This document shows positions 52,202-61,800 of a DNA stretch of 64,000 bases, one piece after another. Positions within the stretch are counted from its first letter, which is position 1. Every line of letters starts with the position of its first letter. The stretch is from contig CAZFSR010000001.1 in the NCBI GenBank assembly GCA_964521575.1, forward strand, positions 1 through 64,000, written 5' to 3'. The notes below the pieces were generated by a model. It was not told the origin of the DNA and made no database searches. It was given only the letters and a program-made list of their open reading frames with translations. This stretch comes from 79-D21 sp964521575 (GTDB taxonomy: Bacteria; Synergistota; Synergistia; Synergistales; 79-D21). The translations under genes were made by a program, and so were the position numbers.

Positions 52202-53405
52202 GGCGGCAGCCCTTCGCGGCGAGGATGGAACGGATGATCCCCGCGTAGCCTTCGCAGGCCAGGTTCAGCTGGTCCAGCTCGATGTATTCGTCCACGACGT
52301 GGGCCAGCGTTTCCAGCGACCCGCCGTATCCGATCGTCGGGATTCCCGCCTTGCCGGCGTAATAGCTTCCGTTGGTGCAGAAATAGTAATGGGAAACGAC
52401 GGGATCCTGCCCGACGGAACGGAGGCCGGCCAGGGCGGACTGCACCACCGGGTGATCCTCCTCGAAGAGCCAGGCCGGGGCAAACCGCTCGGCCTTGATC
52501 GGGGCTCCCGTGTAGCAGCGGTCCTCTCCCACGGCGAGCCTGACCGAAGCCTTGAGTTCCGGGTCTTTCGCCATTTCCTCGTCCAGGATTTCCTGGACCT
52601 GGGCCAGGACGACTTCCTTGGTCTCCCCCACGAGGAGGCGCCGGTCGAACGTGGCGGTGCAGCGGTCCGGGATGACGCTGGCCCCGGGGTACGGGGTCGA
52701 GATGATGTCGGTGACCTCCAGGATCCCCTTGCCGAGGACCGGGTGGGTCTTGGGAACGAACTTCTCCTCGATCGCCAGGAGGAGTTTCGCCATCTTCTTG
52801 ACGGCGTTGAGGCCGACGGAGGGATCGGAAGAATGGGCGCTCTTGCCGTAGGTTTCCACGACAACCTCTCCCCGTCCCCGCTGGCCGCGCTTCAGGGTGA
52901 GGTTGGAGGGTTCCCCGATGACGACGCAGTCGGGCTTGACCGCCGTACCGATGTGCTCGCAGGCCACCCCTTCGAAGCACTCTTCATGGACGCTGCCCGC
53001 CACGATTATCTCCCCGTCCAGCAGGTCGCCGAAATCCTGCTTCACGTGGGCCGCGGCGTGGATCATGGCGGCCACGTTGCCGATCATGTCGGTCGTAGCC
53101 CTCCCGTAGAGGCGGCCGTTCTCGATTTCGGCACCGAAGGGATCGTGGGTCCACTTGGAAGGATCCGTGACATCCACCTGGTCGATATGCCCTTCAAGAA
53201 GGATCCGGACCCCGCCCTTGCCCAGGCGGATCCGGCCGATGACGTTACCCAGGGCGTCCACGGAGACCTCGTCGTAGCCGAGGGCCTTCATGGACGACTC
53301 GATGAACTCGGCCCGGCTCTTTTCCTTTCCCGACAGGGCGGGGCGACGGACCAATTCCCGGCAGTCCTCGAGAAGCTGGTGCTTCCTTGCTTCGCTCAAG
53401 CTCAC
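52194..53405 (-). CDS. M20-family metallopeptidase, YgeY-like
   Basis: 403 residues. All expected M20 residues are visible: H73-x-D75 (EGHIDQVDV), D106 (RATTDM), E141-E142 (SVHEECFEG) and a late His in AHVVDEYIELDQL. YgeY-type members lie in purine/hydantoin or selenium-linked clusters in other bacteria and are thought to cleave N-carbamoyl, acyl or dipeptide bonds. GTG 53405 overlaps the upstream stop as GTGA; a GTG at 53414 is also possible. It is followed by the threonine-synthase-like gene. Confidence 0.85.
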   Translation of the reverse strand: MSLSEARKHQLLEDCRELVRRPALSGKEKSRAEFIESSMKALGYDEVSVDALGNVIGRIRLGKGGVRILLEGHIDQVDVTDPSKWTHDPFGAEIENGRLYGRATTDMIGNVAAMIHAAAHVKQDFGDLLDGEIIVAGSVHEECFEGVACEHIGTAVKPDCVVIGEPSNLTLKRGQRGRGEVVVETYGKSAHSSDPSVGLNAVKKMAKLLLAIEEKFVPKTHPVLGKGILEVTDIISTPYPGASVIPDRCTATFDRRLLVGETKEVVLAQVQEILDEEMAKDPELKASVRLAVGEDRCYTGAPIKAERFAPAWLFEEDHPVVQSALAGLRSVGQDPVVSHYYFCTNGSYYAGKAGIPTIGYGGSLETLAHVVDEYIELDQLNLACEGYAGIIRSILAAKGCRRA

Positions 53406-54625
53406 TTTCCACACACCTCCTGAAAGATTCCCGGACCGCCCAAAGTGGAAGCCGCGATACCGTAATAACCGCGGCAGGCCCCATAGAGCTGGTCCAGTTC
53501 GATATATTCGTCCACCGCGTGGGCCAGCCCCGCCGAAGACGGTCCGAAAGCCACCGTCGGCAGGTGCATCGTGCCCCCGTAGAAGCAGCCGTTAGTCCCG
53601 AAACCGGGTCCCCAGGATACCCTCGGCTCGAGCCCCATTCCTTCGAGGCCCGCGCACGCGGACTCCAGGAAGGGGTGGTTCTCCTCCAGCACCCAGGCCG
53701 GTGCGAAATGCTCCGCCCGGATCGGGATCCCCGTGTAGCACCGGTCCTCTGAAGAAGCGACCGAGAGCTTCCACTGCAGGGTGGGATCCCCTGCGGCCGC
53801 CCTCTCCAGGATCGCCTCAAGCCGGGCCAGCACCCCCTCTTTCGTCTCGCCCGCGAGGAGCCGCCGGTCGAACACCGCCCGGGCCCGTTCCGGGATGGCC
53901 CCGGCGCCGTCCTCGGGAGCGGTCGACAGGTGGACCAAAACCAGGATCCCCTCCCCCAGGAACGGGTCCGAGGAGGGCCTGAAATCGCGAGTGATGGCCG
54001 CAAGCAGCCGGACCATGCCGTCCGCGGCGTTGATGCCGAACTCCGGGTGCGAGGAGTGAGCCATCCTGCCCGTGGTCTCCAGCAGCAGTTCGGCCCTTCC
54101 CCTCTGTCCGCGCACCAGCTCCAGGCTCGAGGCTTCCCCGGTCACCACGAAATCCGGCGAGCATTGCATGGCCACGACCCTGGAGGCCACGCCCTCGAAC
54201 TTTTCCTGGAAAACGGTCCCCGCGACCGTCAGGCTACCTGAAAGCCGGGAAGCCTGGTCTTCCTTGAGGAAGGCCCCCGCCATCACCATGGCGGCCAGGC
54301 ACCCTTTCTGGTCCGAAGCCCCCCGCCCGTAAAGGCGCGTCCCCCTGATGAAGGCCCCATAGGGGTATTGGCTCCACCGGGTGAAGTCGCCCGTTTCGAC
54401 GTGATCCATCTGGGCTTCCAGCAAGAGGGCCGGGCCGGGCTTCCCGAAACGGACCTGGCCGATCACGTTCCCGTAGGCATCCACCGTCACCTCGTCGTAG
54501 CCGTGGGAGCGCATGGCCTCGGCAACCCGCCTGCCGACCTCCCGCTCCGCCCCGGAAAGGCTGGGGCTGCGGAGCAGGTCCTGGCAAAAGCCCGAAAGTT
54601 CCTGTTCCCTCTTCGATTCGAGCAT
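53402..54625 (-). CDS. M20/YgeY-like paralogue with altered active-site residues
   Basis: 407 residues, clearly a tandem duplicate of the next gene (shared GQRGR, DEYIELDQL and HGYDEV-type segments). Two key positions differ. The first metal His is Gln72 (LLLEAQMDHVE against LLLEGHIDQVD), and the catalytic Glu is Gln140 (TVFQEKFEG against SVHEECFEG). Other ligands remain: D74, D105 and the late His. It is probably inactive or weakly active and could be a partner subunit of the intact peptidase (M20 enzymes are dimeric). Stop and next start overlap (GTGA). Confidence 0.82.
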   Translation of the reverse strand: MLESKREQELSGFCQDLLRSPSLSGAEREVGRRVAEAMRSHGYDEVTVDAYGNVIGQVRFGKPGPALLLEAQMDHVETGDFTRWSQYPYGAFIRGTRLYGRGASDQKGCLAAMVMAGAFLKEDQASRLSGSLTVAGTVFQEKFEGVASRVVAMQCSPDFVVTGEASSLELVRGQRGRAELLLETTGRMAHSSHPEFGINAADGMVRLLAAITRDFRPSSDPFLGEGILVLVHLSTAPEDGAGAIPERARAVFDRRLLAGETKEGVLARLEAILERAAAGDPTLQWKLSVASSEDRCYTGIPIRAEHFAPAWVLEENHPFLESACAGLEGMGLEPRVSWGPGFGTNGCFYGGTMHLPTVAFGPSSAGLAHAVDEYIELDQLYGACRGYYGIAASTLGGPGIFQEVCGK

Positions 54626-54714
54626 CCCGATTCCCCCAAACGCTCTCTTTCAAAAGCGGTTGACCCCGGCATCACGCCAGGGCCAACCGTGTCGCCCTCG
54701 TACAGAGGCGTTCT

Positions 54715-56067
54715 CTATTTCAGCCCTTCCTTGGCAAGGAAATCGCGGTAGAGCTTCATGAAGACCCCGCTCAGAAGCAGCAGGGCGATCATGTTCGGGA
54801 TCCCCTCGATTCCCGTTGAAACGTCCACGATCGTCCAGACGAACTCGACGGGCTGCGTGACGGCGATGAACGGCGGGATCAGGTACAGCCACAAAAACGG
54901 CTTGACCGCCTTCGAACCGAAGAGGTAGACCACCGATGTCTCGTATTCCACCGTGTACCCGACCATGGTGGAAAAGGCGAACAGCAGGACCCCGATCGCG
55001 ACGATCGCCTTTCCGAAGGCCCCGTAGAGGGACTCGAAAGCCGCGAAGGTGAGGTCGACGCCGTTAAGGCCGCTGTGCCACAGGTCCGGGGCCGAGATGA
55101 GGATGACCATGGCCGTCATGGTGCAGATGACGATCGTGTCCATGAAGACCTCGAACACGCCGAACAGCCCCTGCCGGGCGGGGTGGTCCGTGATGGCGGT
55201 GGCATGGACCATCGGTGCCGAGCCCATGCCCGCCTCGTTGGAGAACATGCCCCTCGACATGCCCCGGCGCATGGCCAGGATGAGCGTTGCCCCGGCAAAG
55301 CCGCCGACGGCGGGTGCGGGCTGGAAGGCATAGCGGAAGATCATGCCGAAGACCTCGGGCAGCCGTGCGATGTTCACGGCGATGATCCCCAGGGCACCGA
55401 TGATGTAGAAGGCGCACATGAAGGGGACGAGTTTCTCGCAGAACTGGCCGATGCGCTTGAAGCCGCCCAGGACCACCAGGGCGGTCAAAACCACCGAGAC
55501 CCCTGCCGTCGCGAGCGGCGGGATGTTGAAGACGTTCTTCATGGCCGAGGCCATCGTCGCCGGCTGGACCCAGACCGCCGTCCCGAGCGCCCCCAGGATC
55601 ATCATCGCCGCGAAGAACTGGGCCAGGGGCTTCCACTGCTTGCCGAGCCCCTTCTCGATGTAGTACATCGGGCCGCCGTAGAAGTTGCCCTTCTCGTCCC
55701 TGACGCGGTAGTGGACGGCAAGCGTCACCTCGACCATCTTCGTCATCATGCCGAAGATCGCGACCACCCACATCCAGAAAACGGCTCCCGGGCCGCCGAT
55801 GGCGATCGCCGTGGCGACGCCCGCGATGTTGCCGTTGCCGACGGTACCCGCCAGCGCGGTCGATACGGCCTGGAAGGGGGTCATGGTGCCCTCGCCCTTC
55901 GTCGTCCTGTCGAAAATCTTGAAAAGCGTCTGTTTCAGGACATACCCGAGATGACGGATCTGGAAAAAGCCGGTCTTGAAACTGAACACGATGCCGCAGG
56001 CGAAGATGAGGATCATCATCGGCCATCCCCAGAGCTGGCCCGCCAGCCAGTCAAAGAAAGCAACCAT
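54715..56067 (-). CDS. Sodium:alanine/glycine symporter (AGCS family)
   Basis: 450 residues with about ten membrane helices. STALAGTVGNGNIAGVATAI is the family signature, and FSNEAGMGSAPMVHATA and TDHPARQGLFGVFEVFMDTI are conserved. It takes up alanine, glycine or related amino acids with sodium. ATG 56067 has GGGAGG eight bases upstream; the ATG at 56088 lacks one. It is the first gene of the minus-strand peptide/amino-acid run and is divergent from a LysR regulator. Confidence 0.92.
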   Translation of the reverse strand: MVAFFDWLAGQLWGWPMMILIFACGIVFSFKTGFFQIRHLGYVLKQTLFKIFDRTTKGEGTMTPFQAVSTALAGTVGNGNIAGVATAIAIGGPGAVFWMWVVAIFGMMTKMVEVTLAVHYRVRDEKGNFYGGPMYYIEKGLGKQWKPLAQFFAAMMILGALGTAVWVQPATMASAMKNVFNIPPLATAGVSVVLTALVVLGGFKRIGQFCEKLVPFMCAFYIIGALGIIAVNIARLPEVFGMIFRYAFQPAPAVGGFAGATLILAMRRGMSRGMFSNEAGMGSAPMVHATAITDHPARQGLFGVFEVFMDTIVICTMTAMVILISAPDLWHSGLNGVDLTFAAFESLYGAFGKAIVAIGVLLFAFSTMVGYTVEYETSVVYLFGSKAVKPFLWLYLIPPFIAVTQPVEFVWTIVDVSTGIEGIPNMIALLLLSGVFMKLYRDFLAKEGLK

Positions 56068-56140
56068 CCCTATCCCTCCCATGAACAAAGTGCGGGCTTC
56101 AGCGGAAATGAAACCCGTGTTTTGAGCATAAGTCCTGGTG

Positions 56141-56146
56141 TATAAT
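56141..56146 (+). promoter_or_regulatory. -10 element of the LysR gene
   Basis: Consensus TATAAT about 60 bases upstream of the start codon, with TGTTTT 17 bases before it as a weak -35. Confidence 0.45.
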
Positions 56147-56173
56147 TTTCAATACCTTAATATATCGTTATGT

Positions 56174-56192
56174 CTATAAGCAGGGCTTATAG
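56174..56192 (+). promoter_or_regulatory. Probable LysR-type operator
   Basis: A perfect palindrome CTATAAGC-AGG-GCTTATAG contains the LysR T-N11-A pattern. It lies in the leader just before and touching the LysR ribosome-binding site and between the divergent genes. It fits autoregulation and control of the symporter operon. Confidence 0.55.
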
Positions 56193-56204
56193 GGAGGCAT
56201 TCCA

Positions 56205-57119
56205 ATGAACCTGAACCAACTGCGGGTTTTCTGCACGGTCGTCTCCGAAGGGGGTTTCCTCCAGGCCTCGCGGACCCTATACATGTCCCAGCCCGCGATC
56301 AGCCAACATGTAGCCGCCCTCGAAAAGGCCATCGGCGTCCGCCTTTTCAACCGAAAAGGGCGAAATGTTTCGCTGACTCCCGAGGGACGCACCCTCCTCG
56401 TGCTGGCAAAAGAGGTTCTGCAGAAGGCCGACGGTATCCCGGAGCGCTTCCGGGAAATGAAGGAACTCAGGATCGGCAAGCTCTCCGTCGGCTTCGAGCC
56501 TCACCCGGCGATGACCCTTCTCCCGCCGGTCCTGAAACGGTTCAGGGCCGAATTTCCCGACATCCAGGTCAGCGTCCAGACGGACCGCCAGGAAGGTCTC
56601 CTGGAAAGGCTTTCCTCGGGAGAAATCGAGATGGCCGTGGTGGGGGGGAACCGGCGGAACCTGCCGACATCCGGCGCGGTCACCCGTTCCCTTGGCCTCG
56701 ACAGCCTGGCCCTGGTTGTCCCCGCGGACTACCCCTCGAACCGGGATCTTCCTCTTGACCCCGCGTCCCTCGACGGGCAACCCCTGGCCCGCTATCTCCC
56801 GTCCTGCCCCCTCTCCCCGGTGGTGGAGGACTACCTGCTCCAGCACCAGGTCAAGCCCCGGTCCGATCTCTGGGTCGACGATCCCGCCGTCGCGGCCCGG
56901 TTCGTCTCCGAGGGAATCTGCCTGGCCATCCTGAACCGGGGAACCCTGGCCGGGAAGGCGTGTCATCTCCCGATCCGGGAAATCCCGCTCCTGGGGCTGG
57001 ACACCCTGAGCTGGGAGATCAGCACGGCCTACTCCACGCGGCTCGGGCTTTCCTACGCGGGCTGGGCCTTCGAGAAGATCCTGGAATCCGAGTCCCCGAA
57101 AATCCTGAGGACCGTGTGA
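56205..57119 (+). CDS. LysR-family transcriptional regulator
   Basis: 304 residues. The N-terminal winged helix (1-60) reads NLNQLRVFCTVVSEGGFLQA and MSQPAISQHVAALEKAIGVR. The effector domain (about 90-295) is of the CysB/CbbR-like kind. It is divergent from the AGCS symporter and the long amino-acid/peptide operon, which it probably controls; effector unknown. GGGAGG precedes the ATG. Confidence 0.9.
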   Translation: MNLNQLRVFCTVVSEGGFLQASRTLYMSQPAISQHVAALEKAIGVRLFNRKGRNVSLTPEGRTLLVLAKEVLQKADGIPERFREMKELRIGKLSVGFEPHPAMTLLPPVLKRFRAEFPDIQVSVQTDRQEGLLERLSSGEIEMAVVGGNRRNLPTSGAVTRSLGLDSLALVVPADYPSNRDLPLDPASLDGQPLARYLPSCPLSPVVEDYLLQHQVKPRSDLWVDDPAVAARFVSEGICLAILNRGTLAGKACHLPIREIPLLGLDTLSWEISTAYSTRLGLSYAGWAFEKILESESPKILRTV

Positions 57120-57123
57120 CGAA

Positions 57124-57150
57124 AAAGGGGGTCCCGCCCGGGACCCCCTT
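57124..57150. terminator. Bidirectional terminator between lysR and glyA
   Basis: An 11-bp stem AAGGGGGTCCC / GGGACCCCCTT with a 4-base loop. An A-run on the left gives a T-tail for glyA on the minus strand. Confidence 0.85.
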
Positions 57151-57173
57151 CCTGTTCGGGGATAGCCGCCGTG

Positions 57174-58463
57174 TCAGGCCTCGAACCCCCGGTAGAGGGG
57201 GAAGGCCCTGCAGAGCTCCATGACCTCCGCTTTTATCCTCGCCAGTTCCGCCTCGTCCTCGGGGCTCTTTGCCACCCGCTCGATCCAGGCCGCGATTTTC
57301 CCCATTTCCTCCGGCCCGAACCCGCGGGTGGTCACCGCCGGGGTGCCGACCCGGAAACCGCTCGTGACCATCGGCGGCTGCGGGTCGAACGGGACGGCGT
57401 TCTTGTTCACCGTGATCCCGGCCTTGTCCAGGGCCTCTTCCATCAGGCGACCCGTCAAGCCTCGGCCGACCAGGCTCACCAGGATAAGGTGATTGTCGGT
57501 TCCTCCCGACACGAGCCTGAAACCGCGCCGCGCCAGTTCCTCGGCCAGGACCCTCGCGTTGCCCACAATCCGCTGCTGGTAAAGGGCGAAATCCGGCTTC
57601 AGGGCCTCCTGGAAGGCCACCGCCTTGGCGGCGATGACATGCATGAGCGGCCCTCCCTGCATGCCCGGAAAGAGGGCCTTGTCCACGGCTTTCGCCTGTT
57701 CCGCCCTGCACAGGACCATGCCGCCGCGAGGCCCCCTCAGGGTCTTGTGGGTGGTCGTCGTGACGAACTCGCAGAAAGGCACCGGGTCCTTGTGGAGTTT
57801 CGCCGCCACCAGGCCGGCGATGTGGGCCATGTCGAACATCAGGAGGGCGCCCACCTTGTCGGCAACGGCCCGGAAAGCCTCCGCGTCGATCACCCTGGGG
57901 TAGGCCGTCGCCCCGCACACGATGAGCTTCGGCCGATGCTCGAGGGCGAGGCGTTCGACCTCGGCGAAGTCGATCGTTTCCGTATCCTGCCTCACTCCGT
58001 AGGGAACGATGTTGTAGAGCTGTCCCGAGAAGTTGACCGGTGAACCGTGGGTGAGATGCCCGCCGTGGGCCAGGTTCATGGCCAGGATCGTATCGCCGGG
58101 CTTCAGGGCCGCGAAATAGACTGCCATGTTGGCCTGGGAACCCGAATGGGGCTGGACGTTGGCGTGATCCGCCCCGAAAAGCCTCTTCGCCCGCTCCCGG
58201 GCCAGTTCCTCGGCCACGTCCACCTCTTCGCAGCCCCCGTAGTAGCGCCTGCCGGGGTACCCTTCCGCGTACTTGTTCGTCAGGACCGAGCCCATCGCCT
58301 CCAGCACGGCGGGTGAAACGACGTTCTCCGAGGCGATCAGTTCGATCTGGCTTTGCTGCCGGTGAGCCTCCCGCCGGATGACCTCCGCGATCTCCGGATC
58401 CGTTTCCCTTAAAATTTCCCATGATTTTCCATACACGGCCATCACCCCTTCAAGCCTGCTCAT
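57174..58463 (-). CDS. glyA: Serine hydroxymethyltransferase
   Basis: 429 residues. ELIASENVVSPAVLEAMGS, the PLP lysine in TTTTHKTLRGPRGG and LFPGMQGGPLMHVIAAKA are diagnostic. It interconverts serine and glycine with THF and works with folD and possibly the gcvP pair. The start is unclear: ATG 58463 lacks a ribosome-binding site, ATG 58442 has AGGGG very close. A promoter lies 50-80 bases upstream. Confidence 0.95.
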   Translation of the reverse strand: MSRLEGVMAVYGKSWEILRETDPEIAEVIRREAHRQQSQIELIASENVVSPAVLEAMGSVLTNKYAEGYPGRRYYGGCEEVDVAEELARERAKRLFGADHANVQPHSGSQANMAVYFAALKPGDTILAMNLAHGGHLTHGSPVNFSGQLYNIVPYGVRQDTETIDFAEVERLALEHRPKLIVCGATAYPRVIDAEAFRAVADKVGALLMFDMAHIAGLVAAKLHKDPVPFCEFVTTTTHKTLRGPRGGMVLCRAEQAKAVDKALFPGMQGGPLMHVIAAKAVAFQEALKPDFALYQQRIVGNARVLAEELARRGFRLVSGGTDNHLILVSLVGRGLTGRLMEEALDKAGITVNKNAVPFDPQPPMVTSGFRVGTPAVTTRGFGPEEMGKIAAWIERVAKSPEDEAELARIKAEVMELCRAFPLYRGFEA

Positions 58464-58513
58464 TTCGCTTTAAATTTTCTCACAAATGCTCTCTTTAACC
58501 AAATAGAGAAAAC

Positions 58514-58542
58514 ATTTAAACTGAAGCTTGAGAAAAAGTCAA
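58514..58542 (-). promoter_or_regulatory. Sigma70-type promoter of glyA
   Basis: Minus strand: -35 TTGACT (58542-58537), 17-base spacer, -10 TTAAAT (58519-58514). Confidence 0.6.
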
Positions 58543-58568
58543 CTCCCTGAACCCGATTGCGGTTTTGA

Positions 58569-58574
58569 TATAAT
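58569..58574 (+). promoter_or_regulatory. -10 element of the remB-gyrB operon
   Basis: TATAAT about 46 bases before the RemB-like start. CTGAAC 16 bases before it is a weak -35. Confidence 0.5.
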
Positions 58575-58619
58575 TGTTCCGTAGGCATCGCGACTTTTGC
58601 CCGCCTGGAGGCCAATCCC

Positions 58620-58847
58620 GTGTTCCTGCCGCTTGAAGAGGACGGACTTGTCGACCTGGGCCGCGTCGTCGCCCTCGTGAGGGAGGGCAACGAGACGGCC
58701 ATTATCCTGCGTGACGGCAGCGTCATGGCCACGGGGTTCACCCCGAGGACCCTGGCGGCCCGCTACGAGCGTTCCTGGAGGATCACCCGGGAAGGCCTCC
58801 CCAACGACCTCTCGCTGAAGAAAAGGAAAGGACCGATCAGCCAATGA
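58620..58847 (+). CDS. RemB-like (DUF370) small regulatory protein
   Basis: 75 residues. The start MFLPLEEDGLVDLGRVVALV matches RemA/RemB proteins, small DNA-binding regulators of matrix genes in Bacillus. In Bacillus remB also sits just before gyrB, which supports the call. The GTG start has TGGAGG eight bases upstream. Its stop overlaps the gyrB start (ATGA). recF, often found in this neighbourhood, is not here; glyA is. Confidence 0.72.
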   Translation: MFLPLEEDGLVDLGRVVALVREGNETAIILRDGSVMATGFTPRTLAARYERSWRITREGLPNDLSLKKRKGPISQ

Positions 58848-61800
58848 CGCCATCCGCCAAGTACACCGCAAAGGACATCCAGATCCTGGAGGGACTGGAA
58901 GCCGTCCGCCGGCGCCCCGGCATGTACATCGGGGACACCGGGCCTCGCGGCCTTCACCACCTCGTCTACGAGGTCGTGGACAACTCCATCGATGAAGCCA
59001 TCGCCGGGTTCTGCACCGACATCGAAGTGTGCCTCAAGACCGACGGCAGCGTCTCGGTGACGGACAACGGGCGCGGAATCCCGACGGATATTCACCCGCA
59101 GACCGGGCGCCCCGCCGCCGAGGTCGTCCTGACGAAACTCCACGCCGGGGGCAAGTTCGACAAGAAGGCCTACCAGGTTTCCGGGGGCCTTCACGGCGTG
59201 GGGGTCTCCGTCGTGAACGCCCTCTCCGAGTGGCTGGAAGTCACGATCTGGCGCGACGGCACCACCCACCGCCAGCGGTTCGAGCGGGGCATCCCCGTGA
59301 CGGACCTGGAGAAGGGCGAACCCACCGAGCGCAGGGGAACCCAGGTTCATTTCCTGCCCGATTCCACGATCTTCACCGAGCTGGGGTTCTCCTGGGACAT
59401 CCTCTCGGGGCGCATCCGCGAACTGGCCTTTTTGAACCCGGGGCTGTGCATCACCCTGAGGGACGAATCGGAGCCCAAGGAAAAGATTTTCAAGTACGAA
59501 GGCGGCATCACCCTCTTCGCCGAGTACCTGAACCGCGGCAAGACGACCCTTTTCGCCCCGCCCCTGACCGTGAAGGGCGAGAAGGAAGGGGTCATCGTCG
59601 AGGTCTCCATGCAGTACAACGACTCCTACCTGGAGCGCATCTTCGCCTTCGCGAACCTCATCCACACGGTGGAGGGGGGAACCCACGTCAGCGGCTTCCG
59701 CACCGCCCTGACCCGGGCCGTCAACGAAATGGCCCGGCGGCAGAAGTTCCTCAAGGAAAAGGACGAGAACCTGGGCGGGGACGACCTGAAGGAAGGGCTG
59801 ACCGCCGTCATCTCCGTGAAGCTGCCGGAACCCCAGTTCGAGGGACAGACCAAGACCAAGCTGGGCAACGGCGAGATCAAGGGCATCGTCGACTCCATCG
59901 TCTACGAGGGCCTCATGGAACTGCTCGAGGACCGCACGGACGTCCTCAAGCCCCTGGTGGAGAACGCCGTCAAGGCCCGCCAGGCGCGGGAAGCCGCCCG
60001 CAAGGCCCGGGACCTGGTGCGCCGCAAGTCGGCGATGTCGGGGCTCGAGCTTCCCGGCAAGCTGGCCGACTGTTCCAGCAAGAACCCTTCCGAATGCGAG
60101 ATCTATATCGTGGAGGGAGACAGCGCCGGAGGTTCGGCCAAGCAAGGCAGGGACAGGCATTTCCAGGCCATCCTGCCCTTGCGCGGCAAGATCCTGAACG
60201 TGGAGAAGGCCCGGCTCGACCGGATCTTCAGCAACCAGGAAATCAAGACGATCATCCAGGCCCTGGGGGCCGGGGTCGGGGAAGAGTTCGACGCCGCAAA
60301 GCTTCGGTACCACCACTGCGTCATCATGAGCGTGGACGGAGACTCCTGCACCCTCGTCCGGGACAGAGGCGGCAAGGTTCACTTCGTGAAGGTCGGGACC
60401 TTCATCGACGGGCTTTTCCGGGAAGCGGACAGCCCGGATGAATGGTCGGTCCTCTGTTTCGACCCGAATACCGGGGAATCCCGCTACCGCCCCATCAAGG
60501 CCATCCTGAGCCACACTCACGACGGGAACCTTTACGAAATCAGGGCGGCCTACGGCCGATCCGTCACCGTGACAGGAGAGCATAGCGTCTTCGTAAGGGG
60601 GAGCGACGGCAGGCCCGTCCTGAAGCGGGGCGACGAGATCAGGCCCGGGGATACCCTGGCCTGCCTTTCCAGGCTTCCAGCCGCACAAACGGCTCCGTGC
60701 CGGATCGACCTGGTCCGGGCCTTGCGCGAAGCGGCCGCGGAAGAGGACATCGTCCTCCGCGGGCCTTCGGCCGAGGAATACCAGAAAAAGATCATCCGGG
60801 CCGAGCACGCGGATGAACCCGAACTGGTCGAACCCCGGGTCCTCATCTCCGAAACCCTCGGCACCCTTCTCCATGACAGGCGAATCGCCCTGGGGCTGCC
60901 GCTGAAGGAAGCCTGCCGCGCCCTCGGCGTTTCACAACCCTGCACGCTTCATGCCTGGGAAAAGGGGACCTCGAGGCCTACCGAGAGCCACTTCAGGGCC
61001 TATGCGGCCCTCCTGGGCCTCGAAGGCGAATCCGTCGACGGCCAATACACCCTCATGCCGAGCCCCCTCGACAGGACATGGCAGGAACAGTACAGGGGGG
61101 CCCCCAGGAACCGGGTTCGCCCTTACCTCAACCTGGCCGACATTCCTGTCGAGGACATCGACACCCTCGGGGAGGAAGTCGCCCTGACCCCGAGGCATCA
61201 CGCGGACCAGGCGATCCCGAGGATGCTCGCGGTCACGGAGGACCTGATGTTCCTGCTGGGCTTCTTCATCGCGGAAGGGTCCTTCAGCCTGAGGGCGGGG
61301 GTTCGGCTGGCCATCGGGAAAAGGAACGAGCCGCTTGTTCCGAGGCTGATTTCGGCCTTCCGTTCCGTTTTCGGGATCGAACCGGCCCTTTACAGGCCGG
61401 CAGGCGGCAGGGCGGGTGAATTGAGAATCCTGAACCGGGTCATCGGCTCGGTCTTCAGGCACCTTCTCGGCTTCGAAAACCCAAGGGCCTGGACAAAAGC
61501 GGTGCCCGACCTGGTTTTCAACGTTCCGCCGAGCCTCCAGGAGTCCTTCCTGGAGGGCTATTTCCTCGGCGACGGTACTCTCCACAAGCGCGGAATCGCC
61601 GTCACCACAACATCCCGCCTCCTGGCGGAACAACTCCAGTACCTCTTCCTGGAAAGAGGAGTCCTCGCCGGCCTGACCTCGCGCGAACCGAACGGCGAAG
61701 CCTCAGGCCTGATCCGGGGCAAGCCGGTGACGACCCGCCATACGGCCTACACGCTCTCGGTAACCGATTCTGCGGACCTCCTGGCCCTGAAGGCCGTCTG

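Noticed and set aside
58763..60874. 703-codon open frame antisense to gyrB
   Set aside because: Shadow of gyrB; no ribosome-binding site or family features.
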